From NCBI GenBank assembly GCA_965279565.1, contig OZ257249.1, forward strand, positions 3,534,001 to 3,598,000: DNA of 64,000 bases, in the 5' to 3' direction. Each line of letters opens with the position of its first letter. Position 1 is the first letter of the stretch. Source of the DNA: Tagaea sp965279565 (GTDB taxonomy: Bacteria > Pseudomonadota > Alphaproteobacteria > CACIAM-22H2). The position numbers and the translations under genes are program-made. Below, one piece after another: positions 1 to 8,772 of the stretch. Under the pieces are notes generated by a model that worked only from the letters and a program-made list of their open reading frames with translations, did not search any database and was not told the origin of the DNA.

Positions 1-807
1 GCCGTGCGCCGCTACGACGCGCGCACCAAGAAGCTGCAGCTCAGCGAGATCCTGCCGCGCGCGTCGCGCCGCTTCCATCTCGCCTACCAGATCGGCCAGA
101 TGGAGGCGCGCAAGCCCGTCGACATGATCGTGGCAACCGCGAAGCTCGCCTCGAAGGAAACCGAAACGCTCGTGCGCGTCGGTCTCTACAACTATTTCGC
201 CGGCGCGGTGCTGATGCCCTATGCGCCGTTCCTCGAAGCCGCGCGGGCCTTGCGCTACGACGTGGAGCTGCTCGGGCACCATTTCGGCGTCAGCTTCGAA
301 CAGGCGTGCCATCGCCTCTCCACGCTCCAGCGGCCCGGCGACAAGGGCGTGCCGCTGTGGCTCGTGCGCGTCGACATCGCGGGCAACGTGTCGAAGCGCT
401 TCTCGGCCGCGGGCTTCCATTTCTCGCGCTTCGGCGGCTCGTGCCCGCGCTGGATCGTGCACGAGGCCTTCACCAGCCCCGGCCGCATCCTCACGCAGGT
501 CGCGCGCCTGTCGGACGGGGCGACGTTCTTCAGCGTGGCGCGCACGGTCGCGAAGTCGGCCGGCGGCTGGCGCGAACCGCCGACGACCTATGCGCTGGGG
601 ATCGGCTGCGAGATCGGCCGGGCATCGGAACTTGTCTATGCCGACGGAATCGATCTGGAGAAACTCGGCAACGTCGTCGAGATCGGTGTGGGTTGCCGCG
701 TATGCGAACGCGAGAACTGCCGCCAGCGCGCCTACCCGCCGCTGCAGCACCGGCTCGACGTCGACGTCAACGTCAAGGGTGCCACGGCGTACGGGTTCCG
801 CAAGTAG
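1..807 (+). CDS. ScfR/PrpC-type short-chain fatty-acid regulator, C-terminal part (5' truncated)
   Basis: This open frame runs off the left edge, so the N-terminal HTH_3 domain and the zinc-peptidase-like (DUF955) domain are outside the window. What remains matches the C-terminal DUF2083 portion of XRE-family acyl-CoA-responsive regulators (ScfR/RamB/PrpC type). Diagnostic stretches are NYFAGAVLMPY near the start, FEQACHRLSTLQRPG in the middle and VSKRFSAAGFHFSRFGGSCP further on. A Cys-rich tail (GCRVCERENC) is typical of the family. Relatives control propionate, methylcitrate and glyoxylate genes, but no such genes lie nearby, so the regulon cannot be inferred. The in-frame GTG at position 4 is not a credible start. 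Confidence 0.85.
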   Translation, partial: AVRRYDARTKKLQLSEILPRASRRFHLAYQIGQMEARKPVDMIVATAKLASKETETLVRVGLYNYFAGAVLMPYAPFLEAARALRYDVELLGHHFGVSFEQACHRLSTLQRPGDKGVPLWLVRVDIAGNVSKRFSAAGFHFSRFGGSCPRWIVHEAFTSPGRILTQVARLSDGATFFSVARTVAKSAGGWREPPTTYALGIGCEIGRASELVYADGIDLEKLGNVVEIGVGCRVCERENCRQRAYPPLQHRLDVDVNVKGATAYGFRK

Positions 808-1482
808 CTAGGTCGCGGCGTAGTCGAGATGGCGGAACATCACCCGCCGCGCCTCGTCGTCCATCTCCGCCTTGAACTTGTGCTTGTCCTTGAGGGCGAG
901 CGCGCGCGCCGCCGCCGGGCGCGCCGATATTTCGTCGACAAGCCGCTTCAGGTTCGCGAACTTCGCGCCGGCTTCGTCGCCGAGGATGAAGGGCACGAGA
1001 CGCGCCCAGCCCCACACGGCCATATCGACGACCGAATAGGCGTCCCCGACCATGTAGCGATTCTTCGCGAGACGCTCGTCGAGGATCGTGTAGTGGCGCA
1101 TCGCCTCGAACTGGTAGCGGTTGTTGGCGTACGGGATCTTCTCGGGCGCATAGTTCTTGAAATGGACCGCCTGGCCCGAAAACGGGCCGACGCCCGAGGC
1201 CACGAACATCATCCAGGACAATAGGCCGGCCCGATCCTTGGGCAGGAACTTGCCGGTCTTCTCGGCGAGATAGATGAGGATCGCGTTGCTGTCGAAGACG
1301 ATCGCGCCGTCGTCGTCGATGGCCGGAACCTTGCCGTTCGGATTGACCGCGAGATATGCCGGCGCGAACTGCTCGCCTTTGCGCGTATCGACGGGGTGCG
1401 GTTCGTAGGCGAGACCCGCCTCTTCCAGGAACAGCGCAACCTTCATCGGGTTGGGCGCGAGACTGAAATAGAACTTGAGCAT
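808..1482 (-). CDS. Glutathione S-transferase family protein
   Basis: This 224-residue protein has the size and layout of a cytosolic glutathione transferase. An N-terminal thioredoxin-like domain (about residues 1-80) holds NPMKVALFLEE, the cis-Pro segment GKVPAI and the glutathione-contacting DSNAILIYLAE. An all-helical C-terminal domain follows, with the N-capping region YMVGDAYSVVDMAVWGW. It resembles the Ure2p/YfcG-like class, which conjugates or reduces with glutathione; the substrate is unknown. The ATG at 1482 is preceded by GAGAGGAA at good spacing. The frame stays open far upstream inside the neighbouring transporter gene, but that extension has no family similarity. It lies 23 bp downstream of the EamA gene and is probably cotranscribed with it. 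Confidence 0.9.
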   Translation of the reverse strand: MLKFYFSLAPNPMKVALFLEEAGLAYEPHPVDTRKGEQFAPAYLAVNPNGKVPAIDDDGAIVFDSNAILIYLAEKTGKFLPKDRAGLLSWMMFVASGVGPFSGQAVHFKNYAPEKIPYANNRYQFEAMRHYTILDERLAKNRYMVGDAYSVVDMAVWGWARLVPFILGDEAGAKFANLKRLVDEISARPAAARALALKDKHKFKAEMDDEARRVMFRHLDYAAT

Positions 1483-1505
1483 GGCATTTCCTCTCGTTGT
1501 GCGGA

Positions 1506-2450
1506 TCAGGACGAAGTCGTAGGGGCCGGTCGCGCGCGCAGGCGGCCGACAAGCCCGATTGCCACCGCCAGGCCCGCGCTGACCGTGACGAGACCGGCGA
1601 CCTGCAGATTGGTCGGAACTTCGCCGATCGCCGGAATTCCGATCAGGATCGAGATCGCCGGGACCGTGGCGGGAAACAGTACGGCACGGCTCACGCCGAG
1701 TATGGCGACCGCGCGGCTGTAGGCAAGCATCGTGAAGATCGCCTGCACGAAGCCCTGCGTCAGCCCCTGGAACGCGAGTGCCGCGAACGGCAGCGACGCG
1801 AGATGCTCGAAACCGCGGATCGCGAGATAGCCCGGTGCGACGACGGCACCCGACAGCACGCATACGACCGCCGTCGCGCGCAGCGCATCGAGCCGCCAGA
1901 CGCGCAGCAGGATCGTGAAGGCGGCCCAGAACAGGCTCGACGCGAAGAAGAGCAGGTCGCCGATCCAGGTCGTGTCGCCCTGCCCGCTCTGCGCGATGCC
2001 CTGCCAGCTGATCATGACGATCCCGGCGACGACGACCGCGGCGCCGACGATGTGCGCGCGCGTGAGGCGTTCGCCCAGCATCAGCCCCGCCACGAGCGTG
2101 CTGACGATCGTCACCGTCGAGGGCGCGATGACGGCCCCGTGTGCAAGCGGCGCGAAGGCGTAGCCGCCGGTCTGCAGGAGCGCGAATGTCGGACCGCCGG
2201 TCAGCAGCAACGCGATTCCGCGCAGCCAGCCGATGCCGCCCAGCGTGCGAAATCCCCAGATCGCGACGAAGGGCAGCATGACCGTGCCGGCAACGACGAA
2301 GCGCGCGAAGATCATGTCGTCGGCGGAAAGCCCGCCGAGGATGCCCGCCCGCGCGGAGGCGAACGCGACCGAAGCGCCGACCGCCATCGCGAAGCCGCAC
2401 GCATAGCCGAACGCGAGGCTCGGCGCCTTGCCGGAAGCGGACTCGGTCAT
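1506..2450 (-). CDS. EamA (DMT) family transporter
   Basis: This 314-residue hydrophobic protein has about ten predicted transmembrane segments in two similar halves, the arrangement of EamA/RhaT-type drug/metabolite exporters. Gly- and Ala-rich helices such as FARFVVAGTVMLPFVAIWG and the second-half segment IGDLLFFASSLFWAAFTILL are typical. Members export amino acids, nucleotides or other metabolites from the cytoplasm, but the substrate cannot be read from sequence. It is followed after 23 bp by the glutathione transferase and preceded by a strong terminator at 2485-2512, so it probably has its own promoter in the short stretch above 2450. Confidence 0.88.
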   Translation of the reverse strand: MTESASGKAPSLAFGYACGFAMAVGASVAFASARAGILGGLSADDMIFARFVVAGTVMLPFVAIWGFRTLGGIGWLRGIALLLTGGPTFALLQTGGYAFAPLAHGAVIAPSTVTIVSTLVAGLMLGERLTRAHIVGAAVVVAGIVMISWQGIAQSGQGDTTWIGDLLFFASSLFWAAFTILLRVWRLDALRATAVVCVLSGAVVAPGYLAIRGFEHLASLPFAALAFQGLTQGFVQAIFTMLAYSRAVAILGVSRAVLFPATVPAISILIGIPAIGEVPTNLQVAGLVTVSAGLAVAIGLVGRLRARPAPTTSS

Positions 2451-2484
2451 CCTCTTGTGCCTTGCACCGGTGTGGCGCGAAAAA

Positions 2485-2512
2485 GGCCCGCTCCGCTTTC
2501 GCGGAACGGGCC
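2485..2512 (-). terminator. Bidirectional rho-independent terminator downstream of the aapJ-like gene
   Basis: Two 12-base arms (one mismatch, C opposite A) flank the tetraloop TTTC: GGCCCG-CT-CCGC against GCGG-AA-CGGGCC. On the minus strand the stem is followed by TTTTT (AAAAA at 2480-2484 on the plus strand), and on the plus strand by CTCTTTT. It sits 20 bp past the stop codon of the binding-protein gene. Confidence 0.9.
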
Positions 2513-2532
2513 CTCTTTTCCGCCGGTTCCGG

Positions 2533-3567
2533 TCAGCGCAGCGGCAGTGCGTACATCAGGCCGCCCTTGGTCCACAAATCGTTCACGCCGCGCTCGAGGC
2601 CGATCGGCGTCTTCGGGCCGACATTGCGCTCGTAGCTCTCGCCGTAATTGCCGACCGCCTTGATCACGTTGTAGGCCCACTTCTCGTCCAGCCCGAGCGC
2701 CTTGCCGAAGCCCGGCGTGACACCGAGCATGCGCTGGATGCCGGGGTTCGTCGTCTTCAGCATCTCGTCGACATTGGCCTGCGTGACGCCGTATTCCTCC
2801 GCCTCGATCATCGCGGTCAGCGTCCACTTGACGATGCCGAACCACTGGTCGTCGCCCTTGCGGACCATCGGACCGAGCGGTTCCTTCGACACGCGCTCGG
2901 GCAGGATCACGTGGTCGTTGGGTGCCGCAAGGTTCGAGCGGACCGAGGCGAGGCCAGACGCGTCGGTCGTGTAGACGTCGCAGCGCCCGGCCGCGTAGGC
3001 GGCGATGTTCTCTTCCAGCCGCTCGATCACGACCGGCGTGAAGCGCATCCGGTTGGCGCGGAAATAGTCGGCGAGGTTCAGCTCGGTCGTCGTGCCCGGC
3101 TGCACGCAGATCGTGGCACCGTCGAGCTGCTTGGCCGACGAGATGTTCATCGAGCGCTTCACGATGAAACCCTGCCCGTCGTAGAAATTCACGCCCGCCA
3201 TGTGCAGGCCGAGCGTGGTGTCGCGCAGCAGCGTCTGCGTGGCGTTGCGCGTCAGCACGTCGATCTCGCCGGACTGGAGTGCGACGAAGCGCTGCTGGGC
3301 GGTCGTCGGCACGAACCTGGCCTTGGCCGGATCGCCGAGGACGGCCGCCGCGATCGCGCGGCAGAGTTCCACGTCGAGGCCGCGCCATTCGCCCTGCGCG
3401 TTGGGGGCCGAGAAGCCCGGCAAGGCCGTGTTGACTCCGCAGGTCAGCACGCCACGGCTTTTGACCGCGTCGAGGGTGGAGGTGCGGGCGGGCGGGGTCT
3501 GGGCGCCTGCGACCGCGGCAAGGCCAAGCATCGCCAGCGAGGCGAACGCGATCCGGGTAGCTTTCAT
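2533..3567 (-). CDS. aapJ: General L-amino-acid ABC transporter substrate-binding protein (AapJ/BztA-like)
   Basis: A 344-residue periplasmic solute-binding protein of family 3. A Sec signal peptide (residues 1 to about 22, ending AVAGAQ) precedes the mature protein, which starts with the typical TLDAVKSRGVLTCGVN. The segment GLDVELCRAIAAAVLGD and the C-terminal NVIKAVGNYGESYERN are characteristic of AapJ/BztA proteins, which bind a broad range of L-amino acids for the AapQMP permease. No permease or ATPase genes follow; the gene ends at a strong terminator, so this is an orphan copy whose membrane partners must lie elsewhere. The ATG is preceded by AGGAGA. Confidence 0.92.
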   Translation of the reverse strand: MKATRIAFASLAMLGLAAVAGAQTPPARTSTLDAVKSRGVLTCGVNTALPGFSAPNAQGEWRGLDVELCRAIAAAVLGDPAKARFVPTTAQQRFVALQSGEIDVLTRNATQTLLRDTTLGLHMAGVNFYDGQGFIVKRSMNISSAKQLDGATICVQPGTTTELNLADYFRANRMRFTPVVIERLEENIAAYAAGRCDVYTTDASGLASVRSNLAAPNDHVILPERVSKEPLGPMVRKGDDQWFGIVKWTLTAMIEAEEYGVTQANVDEMLKTTNPGIQRMLGVTPGFGKALGLDEKWAYNVIKAVGNYGESYERNVGPKTPIGLERGVNDLWTKGGLMYALPLR

Positions 3568-3655
3568 CGGTGTATCTCTCCTGTTCGGGGGCCGGTCGTT
3601 TCGGCAATCATGCCAACGAAGCGAAAGCCGTGCCAGTGCCGCGTCGCGCCCGCCC

Positions 3656-4570
3656 TCAGGCGTCGTATTCGAGGCCCCAGTCCTTGAAGAAATCGCGCTT
3701 CTCGTCCCAGTCCGGGGCGACCTTCACGTGCAGGAACAGGTGGATCGGCCGGTCGAGCATCTTGGCGATCTCGGCACGCGACATCTCGCCGATCTTCTTG
3801 ATCTGCGCGCCCTTGGCACCAATCACGATCTTGCGCTGGCCTTCGCGCGCGACATAGACGGTCTGCTCGATGCGTGCCGAGCCGTCCTTGCGCTCCTCGA
3901 ACTTGTCGGTCTCGACGGCGATGGCGTAGGGCAGCTCCTGGTGGAGCTGGCGGAAGATCTGCTCGCGCGTCGCCTCGGCCGCCAGCAGGCGCGCCGGCAG
4001 ATCGGAAATCTCGTCCTCGGGATAGAGGAACGGTCCTTCCGGAAGGCGCGCGACGATCTTCTGCTTCAGCGTGTCGCAGCCGTCGCCGGTTTCGGCGGAG
4101 ACCATGAAGATCTCCGACACGAGCCCCGTCGCGTCATAGCGCTTGGCGAGCGTCAGCAGGGTCGGCGGATCGAGCAGGTCGATCTTGTTGAGGACGAGGA
4201 CCGCCTTGAGCTTGCGCGTCTTCAGCCCTTCAAGGATCAGCGCCTCGTCCGCATCGTCGCCGCCGCGCGACGCGCGCTTGGCGTCGACGACGAAGAGCAG
4301 CACGTCGGCCTCCTCCGCCCCGCGCCAGGCGGCATCCACCATCGCGCGGTCGAGCCGGCGCTTGGGCGCGAACACGCCGGGCAGATCAAGGAAGACCGCC
4401 TGCGCGCCGTCCTCGACGAAGAGGCCGGTCACGCGCGTGCGCGTCGTCTGCACCTTGGGCGACACGATCGCGACCTTGGTGCCGACCAGCCGGTTGACCA
4501 GCGTCGACTTGCCGGCGTTCGGGGCACCCAGCATCGCCACGAAGCCGCAGCGCGTTGTCTTGTCGGTCAT
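3656..4570 (-). CDS. era: GTPase Era
   Basis: A 304-residue Era GTPase, which binds 16S rRNA and assists 30S maturation. The G1 loop GAPNAGKS is at residues 15-22, followed by the DLPG switch motif, NKID (G4) and a C-terminal KH RNA-binding domain with VIGAKGAQIKKIG. The ATG at 4570 overlaps the stop of rnc in an ATGA arrangement, so the two are translationally coupled. It is the last gene of the rpoZ-spoT-acpS-lepB-rnc-era operon; recO, which often follows in relatives, is absent, and the next gene downstream is an unrelated transporter component. Confidence 0.97.
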   Translation of the reverse strand: MTDKTTRCGFVAMLGAPNAGKSTLVNRLVGTKVAIVSPKVQTTRTRVTGLFVEDGAQAVFLDLPGVFAPKRRLDRAMVDAAWRGAEEADVLLFVVDAKRASRGGDDADEALILEGLKTRKLKAVLVLNKIDLLDPPTLLTLAKRYDATGLVSEIFMVSAETGDGCDTLKQKIVARLPEGPFLYPEDEISDLPARLLAAEATREQIFRQLHQELPYAIAVETDKFEERKDGSARIEQTVYVAREGQRKIVIGAKGAQIKKIGEMSRAEIAKMLDRPIHLFLHVKVAPDWDEKRDFFKDWGLEYDA

Positions 4571-5259
4571 TTCGACTCCAGGCGCGCGAGCAGGGTCGCG
4601 GCGGCCGCGCGCTCGGCCTCGCGTTTCGATGTTCCTTCGGCGGTCGCGGGAAGTTCGCCGTCCACCGCGACCTCGATCGTGAAGCGGGGTGCGTGCGCGA
4701 GCCCTTCGCGCGACAGCGTCCGGTAGCGCGGCAAGGCGAGCCCCCGCCCCTGCGCCCATTCCTGCAAGGCGGTCTTCGGTTCGCGCGGCGGGGCCGTCTC
4801 GGCGACAGCGAGCGGTTCGAAAAGGCGGCGCACCAGCGCACGCGCGACCGCGAAGCCGCCGTCGAGATGGATCGCGGCGATGACCGCCTCGAACGCGTCG
4901 GCAAGCACGGCCGGATTGTCTCGCCCGCCGCCCTGATTCTCGCTGGTCGACAGCGTCAGCGCTTCGCCTATGCCCAGATCGCGGGCGTGGCCGGCGAGCT
5001 GTTCGCCACGCACGAGATACGCGTGGCGCTTGGCGAGATCGCCTTCCTCTTCGGTCGGGAAGCGTTCGGTCAGCAGTTCGGCCACTGCCAGCGACACGAC
5101 CCGGTCGCCGAGAAACTCCAGCCGCTCGAAATCGGCACCCGAGCGCTGCGCGTTGCCGCGCCGCCCGAGCGAGGAATGCGAGAGGGCGGCGACGAGCAGT
5201 TCGGGATCGGCGAAGCGATGGCCGAGGGCCGCTTCGAGCTTTGCGTGGGCGGCCTTCAT
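4567..5259 (-). CDS. rnc: Ribonuclease III
   Basis: A 230-residue double-strand-specific endoribonuclease that processes rRNA precursors and structured mRNAs. The signature ERLEFLGDRV is at residues 45-54, the second catalytic acidic cluster is in DAFEAVIAAIHLD, and the C-terminal dsRNA-binding domain ends in EAERAAAATLLARL. The ATG at 5259 gives the usual length for the family and lies 8 bp after the lepB stop codon. An in-frame start at 5316 would overlap lepB by about 50 bp and add 19 unconserved residues. It overlaps era by 4 bases. Confidence 0.96.
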   Translation of the reverse strand: MKAAHAKLEAALGHRFADPELLVAALSHSSLGRRGNAQRSGADFERLEFLGDRVVSLAVAELLTERFPTEEEGDLAKRHAYLVRGEQLAGHARDLGIGEALTLSTSENQGGGRDNPAVLADAFEAVIAAIHLDGGFAVARALVRRLFEPLAVAETAPPREPKTALQEWAQGRGLALPRYRTLSREGLAHAPRFTIEVAVDGELPATAEGTSKREAERAAAATLLARLESK

Positions 5260-5267
5260 GGCGGCGC

Positions 5268-6026
5268 CTAGCGGATCGGGTTCAGCAGGCGGCTGTAGCG
5301 CGCGGCGGTCAGCCACGTCCAGGGCAGGACGAGGTTGGACGTGCCGTCGGTCGAGAAGAACAGGATCTCGGCCCGGCCCACCAGGTTCTCGAACGGCACG
5401 AAACCGACGGCGTTGGGTTCGCGGCTGTCCTGCGAATTGTCGCGGTGGTCGCCCATCGCGAAATAGTGGCCGGCCGGCACGGTGAATTCCGGCGTGTTGT
5501 TGTAGTAGCCGTCGTTGTGGAGCTTGAGTATCCGGTGCTGGCGGCCGCCGGGCAGCGTCTCGACGAACTGCGCGACGCGGCGCGAGAAGCCGCCTTCGGT
5601 CTCGACGAAATCCTCGATCCGCTCGATCGGTGCAGCTTCACCGTTGATGTGCAGGATGCCGCGCACGACCTGGATACGGTCGCCCGGCAGGCCGACGAGC
5701 CGCTTGATGTAATCCGTCTTGCCGTCCTTCGGCAGCTTGAAGACGACGACGTCGCCGCGCTGCGGTTCGCGCGCCAGCGCCCGGCCCGGGAACTGCGTCG
5801 TCACGTAGGTCGGCAGCGACGCGAAGGAATAACCGTACGAGAATTTCGACACGAACAGGTAGTCGCCGATCAGCAGCGTGGGCACCATCGAGGCAGACGG
5901 GATGTTGAACGGCTCGAAAGCGAGCGTGCGGATGCCCATCGCGATGAGGAACGCGTAGGCGAGCGTCTTCACGACGTCGAGCAGTCCGTTCGTCGGCTGG
6001 GCCTTGGTGGTCGGCGGGAGCGACAT
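5268..6026 (-). CDS. lepB: Signal peptidase I
   Basis: A 252-residue membrane-bound leader peptidase that cleaves Sec and Tat signal peptides on the periplasmic side. One N-terminal transmembrane helix (about residues 15-36) is followed by the catalytic box IPSASMVPTL with nucleophile Ser46. The general base Lys108 is in DYIKRLVGLPGD, and the conserved MGDHRDNSQDSR box follows. The ATG at 6026 gives a normal alphaproteobacterial N-terminus. It lies between acpS and rnc in the core operon; the 62 bp before it hold no obvious separate gene. Confidence 0.96.
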   Translation of the reverse strand: MSLPPTTKAQPTNGLLDVVKTLAYAFLIAMGIRTLAFEPFNIPSASMVPTLLIGDYLFVSKFSYGYSFASLPTYVTTQFPGRALAREPQRGDVVVFKLPKDGKTDYIKRLVGLPGDRIQVVRGILHINGEAAPIERIEDFVETEGGFSRRVAQFVETLPGGRQHRILKLHNDGYYNNTPEFTVPAGHYFAMGDHRDNSQDSREPNAVGFVPFENLVGRAEILFFSTDGTSNLVLPWTWLTAARYSRLLNPIR

Positions 6027-6088
6027 GGGTTTCTTGGCTATGGGGGTCCGGTCAGGGGCGGGATAAGGCGCTTGCAGCCCGGCGGCTG

Positions 6089-6493
6089 TCAAGTCGTGGC
6101 CGGAACGGCCGTGATGATGACGATGGCCTGAGCGATCGGCGGATCGTCGGTCAGGCTCACGTCGATCTGGGCGCGCATGCCGGGGGGCAGCATCTTCTCC
6201 AGCCGCGCCAGCGCGCCGCCGGTAAGGCGCATCGTCGGCTTGCCGCCGGGAAGGTTCACCACCTCCATGTCCCGCCAGTAGACCGAGTGGCGGAATCCCG
6301 TACCCAGCGCCTTCGAGCAGGCTTCCTTGGCCGCGAAACGGCGCGCGTAGCTCGCCGCACGGTTGGCCCGGCGCTCGGACTTCGCCCGCTCGCCTTCCGT
6401 ATAGAGACGGTGCGTGAAACGCGTCCCGAAGCGCGCGAGCGTCTTCTCGACGCGGCGGATGTCGACGAGATCGGAGCCCAGGCCCAGGATCAT
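6089..6493 (-). CDS. acpS: Holo-[acyl-carrier-protein] synthase
   Basis: A 134-residue 4'-phosphopantetheinyl transferase that loads the CoA-derived arm onto acyl carrier protein. The N-terminal GLGSDLVDIRRVE supplies the metal-binding Asp, and FAAKEACSKALGTGF is the second signature with the Mg-binding Glu. The start ATG overlaps the spoT stop in an ATGA. In many related genomes pdxJ precedes acpS in this operon; here spoT runs directly into acpS, so pdxJ is not at this position. Confidence 0.96.
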   Translation of the reverse strand: MILGLGSDLVDIRRVEKTLARFGTRFTHRLYTEGERAKSERRANRAASYARRFAAKEACSKALGTGFRHSVYWRDMEVVNLPGGKPTMRLTGGALARLEKMLPPGMRAQIDVSLTDDPPIAQAIVIITAVPATT

Positions 6494-8754
6494 CCGCGCG
6501 CACGCTCCGCCGAGTTGATGACGGGTGTCGCCCGCAGGGCCGCGATCACGTTGGTCAAGTGCTTGAGGTCGCGGACCTCGACGTCGATGATCATTTCCCA
6601 GAACTCGGTCGTGCGGTTCACGATCTTGAGGTTCGTGATGTTGCCGCCGCTCTTCGCGATCACGGTCGACAGCGAGCCGAGGCTGCCGGACTCGTTGCGC
6701 ACGACCAGCGCCACGCGGCCGACGAATCCCGAACCGGCGACGCCGTCGTCCACGTCCCAACCCACGTCGAGCCAGCGCGCGGGCTGGTCGGCGAACTGCT
6801 CCAGCGTGTCGCAATCGATCGTGTGGACGGTCACGCCGCGCCCTGTCGTGACGATGCCGACGATCCGGTCGCCGGGCAGCGGATGGCAGCAGCCGGCATA
6901 GTGGATGGCCATGCCGGGGATCAGCCCCTTGATCGGCACGTGCGCGTGCGACGAGGCATCCTTCGCCTTCTGCTTGCGCAGCGGCACGACATTGGCGGGC
7001 TTGGGCTGCTGGCGGCTTTCCGGGAACAGCGCGTTGAGGATCTCGCGCTCGCCGACCTGGCCGGCACCCACCATCGCGATCAGGTCGTCGACGTCGTCGG
7101 CCTTGAGCGGCTTGACGGCACCTTCGAGCGACTTGTCGGCATAGTCGTAGCCTTCGGCCTTGAACGCCTTCTGCAGGATCGAGCGGCCGAGGTCGAGGAA
7201 CTGGTGGCGCTGCTGGGCGCGGATGAAGCGGCGGATGCGCGCGCGCGCCTTGCCGGTGACGACGAAGCGCTCCCAGGTCGGCGACGGGACCTGCGCCTTG
7301 GAGGTGACGATCTCGACCTGGTCGCCGTTCGACAGCGACGTGCGCAGCGGCATCATGCGGCCGTTGACCTTGGCGCCGACGCAGTGGTCGCCGACCTCGG
7401 AATGGACGGCATAGGCGAAATCGACAGGCGTGGCGCCGCGCGGCAGCGCGATCAGGTCGCCCTTGGGCGTGAAGCAGAAGCACTGGTCCTGGTACATCTC
7501 GAGCTTCGTGTGCTCGAGGAATTCCTCGGGGTTGGACGCGTGCTCGAGGATGTCGAGCAGTTCGCGCAGCCAGCGGAATGTCCCCTTGGCGTCGCCGGCG
7601 GCCGGACGGCCTTCCTTGTACGACCAGTGCGCGGCGACGCCGAACTCGGCGACCTCGTGCATCTCGCGCGTGCGGATCTGGATCTCGATGCGCTGGCGCT
7701 CCGGCCCGAAGATGCCGGTGTGCAGCGAGCGGTAGCCGTTGGGCTTCTGGACCGAGATGTAGTCCTTGAATCGCCCGGGCACGACCGGCCAGCGCGAATG
7801 AATCGTGCCCAGCGCGCGATAGCATTCGGCCGTGTCCGGCACGATCACGCGGAAGGCCATGATGTCGGACAGCTGCTCGAACGCGACGTTCTTGCGCTGC
7901 GTCTTGCGCCAGATCGAGAACGGCGTCTTTTCGCGCCCGGAGACCTGCGCGTCGATCCCCTCGTCCTTCAGCGCCGCGGCGATCTGGTCGGAGATGCGCG
8001 TGACCATGTCCTGGCCGCGCGCGCGCAGATGCTGCAGGCGCAGCACGATGGACTCGCGCGCGTCGGGATTGAGCTCGCCGAAGGCGATGTCCTCGAGCTC
8101 TTCCTGGATGCGGCGCATGCCGATGCGCTCGGCCAGCGGCGCGTAGATCTCCATCGTCTCGCGCGCGATGCGCTGGCGCTTCTCGATCTTCGGGATGAAG
8201 CCGAGTGTGCGCATGTTGTGCAGCCGGTCGGCGAGCTTGACCAGCAGCACGCGGATGTCTTCCGACATCGCGAGGAGCAGCTTGCGGAAATTCTCGGCCT
8301 GCTTGGCCTTGTCGGACTGCGCCTGCAGTTCCAGACGCGACAGTTTCGTCACGCCGTCGACCAGCCGCGCGATCTCGGGTCCGAACAGGCGTTCGATCTC
8401 GTCGACGCTGGCGAGCGTGTCCTCGACCGTGTCGTGCAGCAGGGCCGTCACGATGGTCGCGGTGTCGAGCCTATAGCTCGTCAGGATGCCGGCGACTTCG
8501 AGCGGGTGGGAGAAATACGGGTCGCCCGACGCGCGCGTCTGCGCGCCGTGGACCTTCAGGGAATAGACGTAGCCGCGATTGATCAGGTCTTCGTCGGCGT
8601 CGGGGTCGTAGGCCTTGACCCGCTCGACCAGTTCGAAGGCCCGCATCATCGGCGGGCGGGGCCGTTTGGGCGCTTCGACCACCGCGGCAGGCGCCGGTGC
8701 GGGTCCGGCGTCCGCCGTTGCGGGAGGGGTCTCGGTGGCGCCGTCGGCGTTCAA
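6490..8754 (-). CDS. spoT: Bifunctional (p)ppGpp synthetase/hydrolase (RSH)
   Basis: A long RSH protein of up to 754 residues controlling the stringent response. In order: HD hydrolase domain (SHPLEVAGIL and LLHDTVEDT, so hydrolase residues are present), synthetase domain (FSIWRKTQRKNV to YRSLHTGIFG), TGS domain (FCFTPKGDLIALPRGATPVDFAY), a conserved Cys-containing segment (YAGCCHPLPGD) and a C-terminal ACT domain. The start at 8754 adds an Ala/Pro-rich extension of about 35 residues; the second candidate, MMRAFELVERVKAYDPD at 8649, is where relatives normally begin, so the true start is uncertain. The gene is 18 bp downstream of rpoZ. Confidence 0.95.
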   Translation of the reverse strand: MNADGATETPPATADAGPAPAPAAVVEAPKRPRPPMMRAFELVERVKAYDPDADEDLINRGYVYSLKVHGAQTRASGDPYFSHPLEVAGILTSYRLDTATIVTALLHDTVEDTLASVDEIERLFGPEIARLVDGVTKLSRLELQAQSDKAKQAENFRKLLLAMSEDIRVLLVKLADRLHNMRTLGFIPKIEKRQRIARETMEIYAPLAERIGMRRIQEELEDIAFGELNPDARESIVLRLQHLRARGQDMVTRISDQIAAALKDEGIDAQVSGREKTPFSIWRKTQRKNVAFEQLSDIMAFRVIVPDTAECYRALGTIHSRWPVVPGRFKDYISVQKPNGYRSLHTGIFGPERQRIEIQIRTREMHEVAEFGVAAHWSYKEGRPAAGDAKGTFRWLRELLDILEHASNPEEFLEHTKLEMYQDQCFCFTPKGDLIALPRGATPVDFAYAVHSEVGDHCVGAKVNGRMMPLRTSLSNGDQVEIVTSKAQVPSPTWERFVVTGKARARIRRFIRAQQRHQFLDLGRSILQKAFKAEGYDYADKSLEGAVKPLKADDVDDLIAMVGAGQVGEREILNALFPESRQQPKPANVVPLRKQKAKDASSHAHVPIKGLIPGMAIHYAGCCHPLPGDRIVGIVTTGRGVTVHTIDCDTLEQFADQPARWLDVGWDVDDGVAGSGFVGRVALVVRNESGSLGSLSTVIAKSGGNITNLKIVNRTTEFWEMIIDVEVRDLKHLTNVIAALRATPVINSAERARG

Positions 8755-8772
8755 CCCGGCCCCCGCCCCGCC

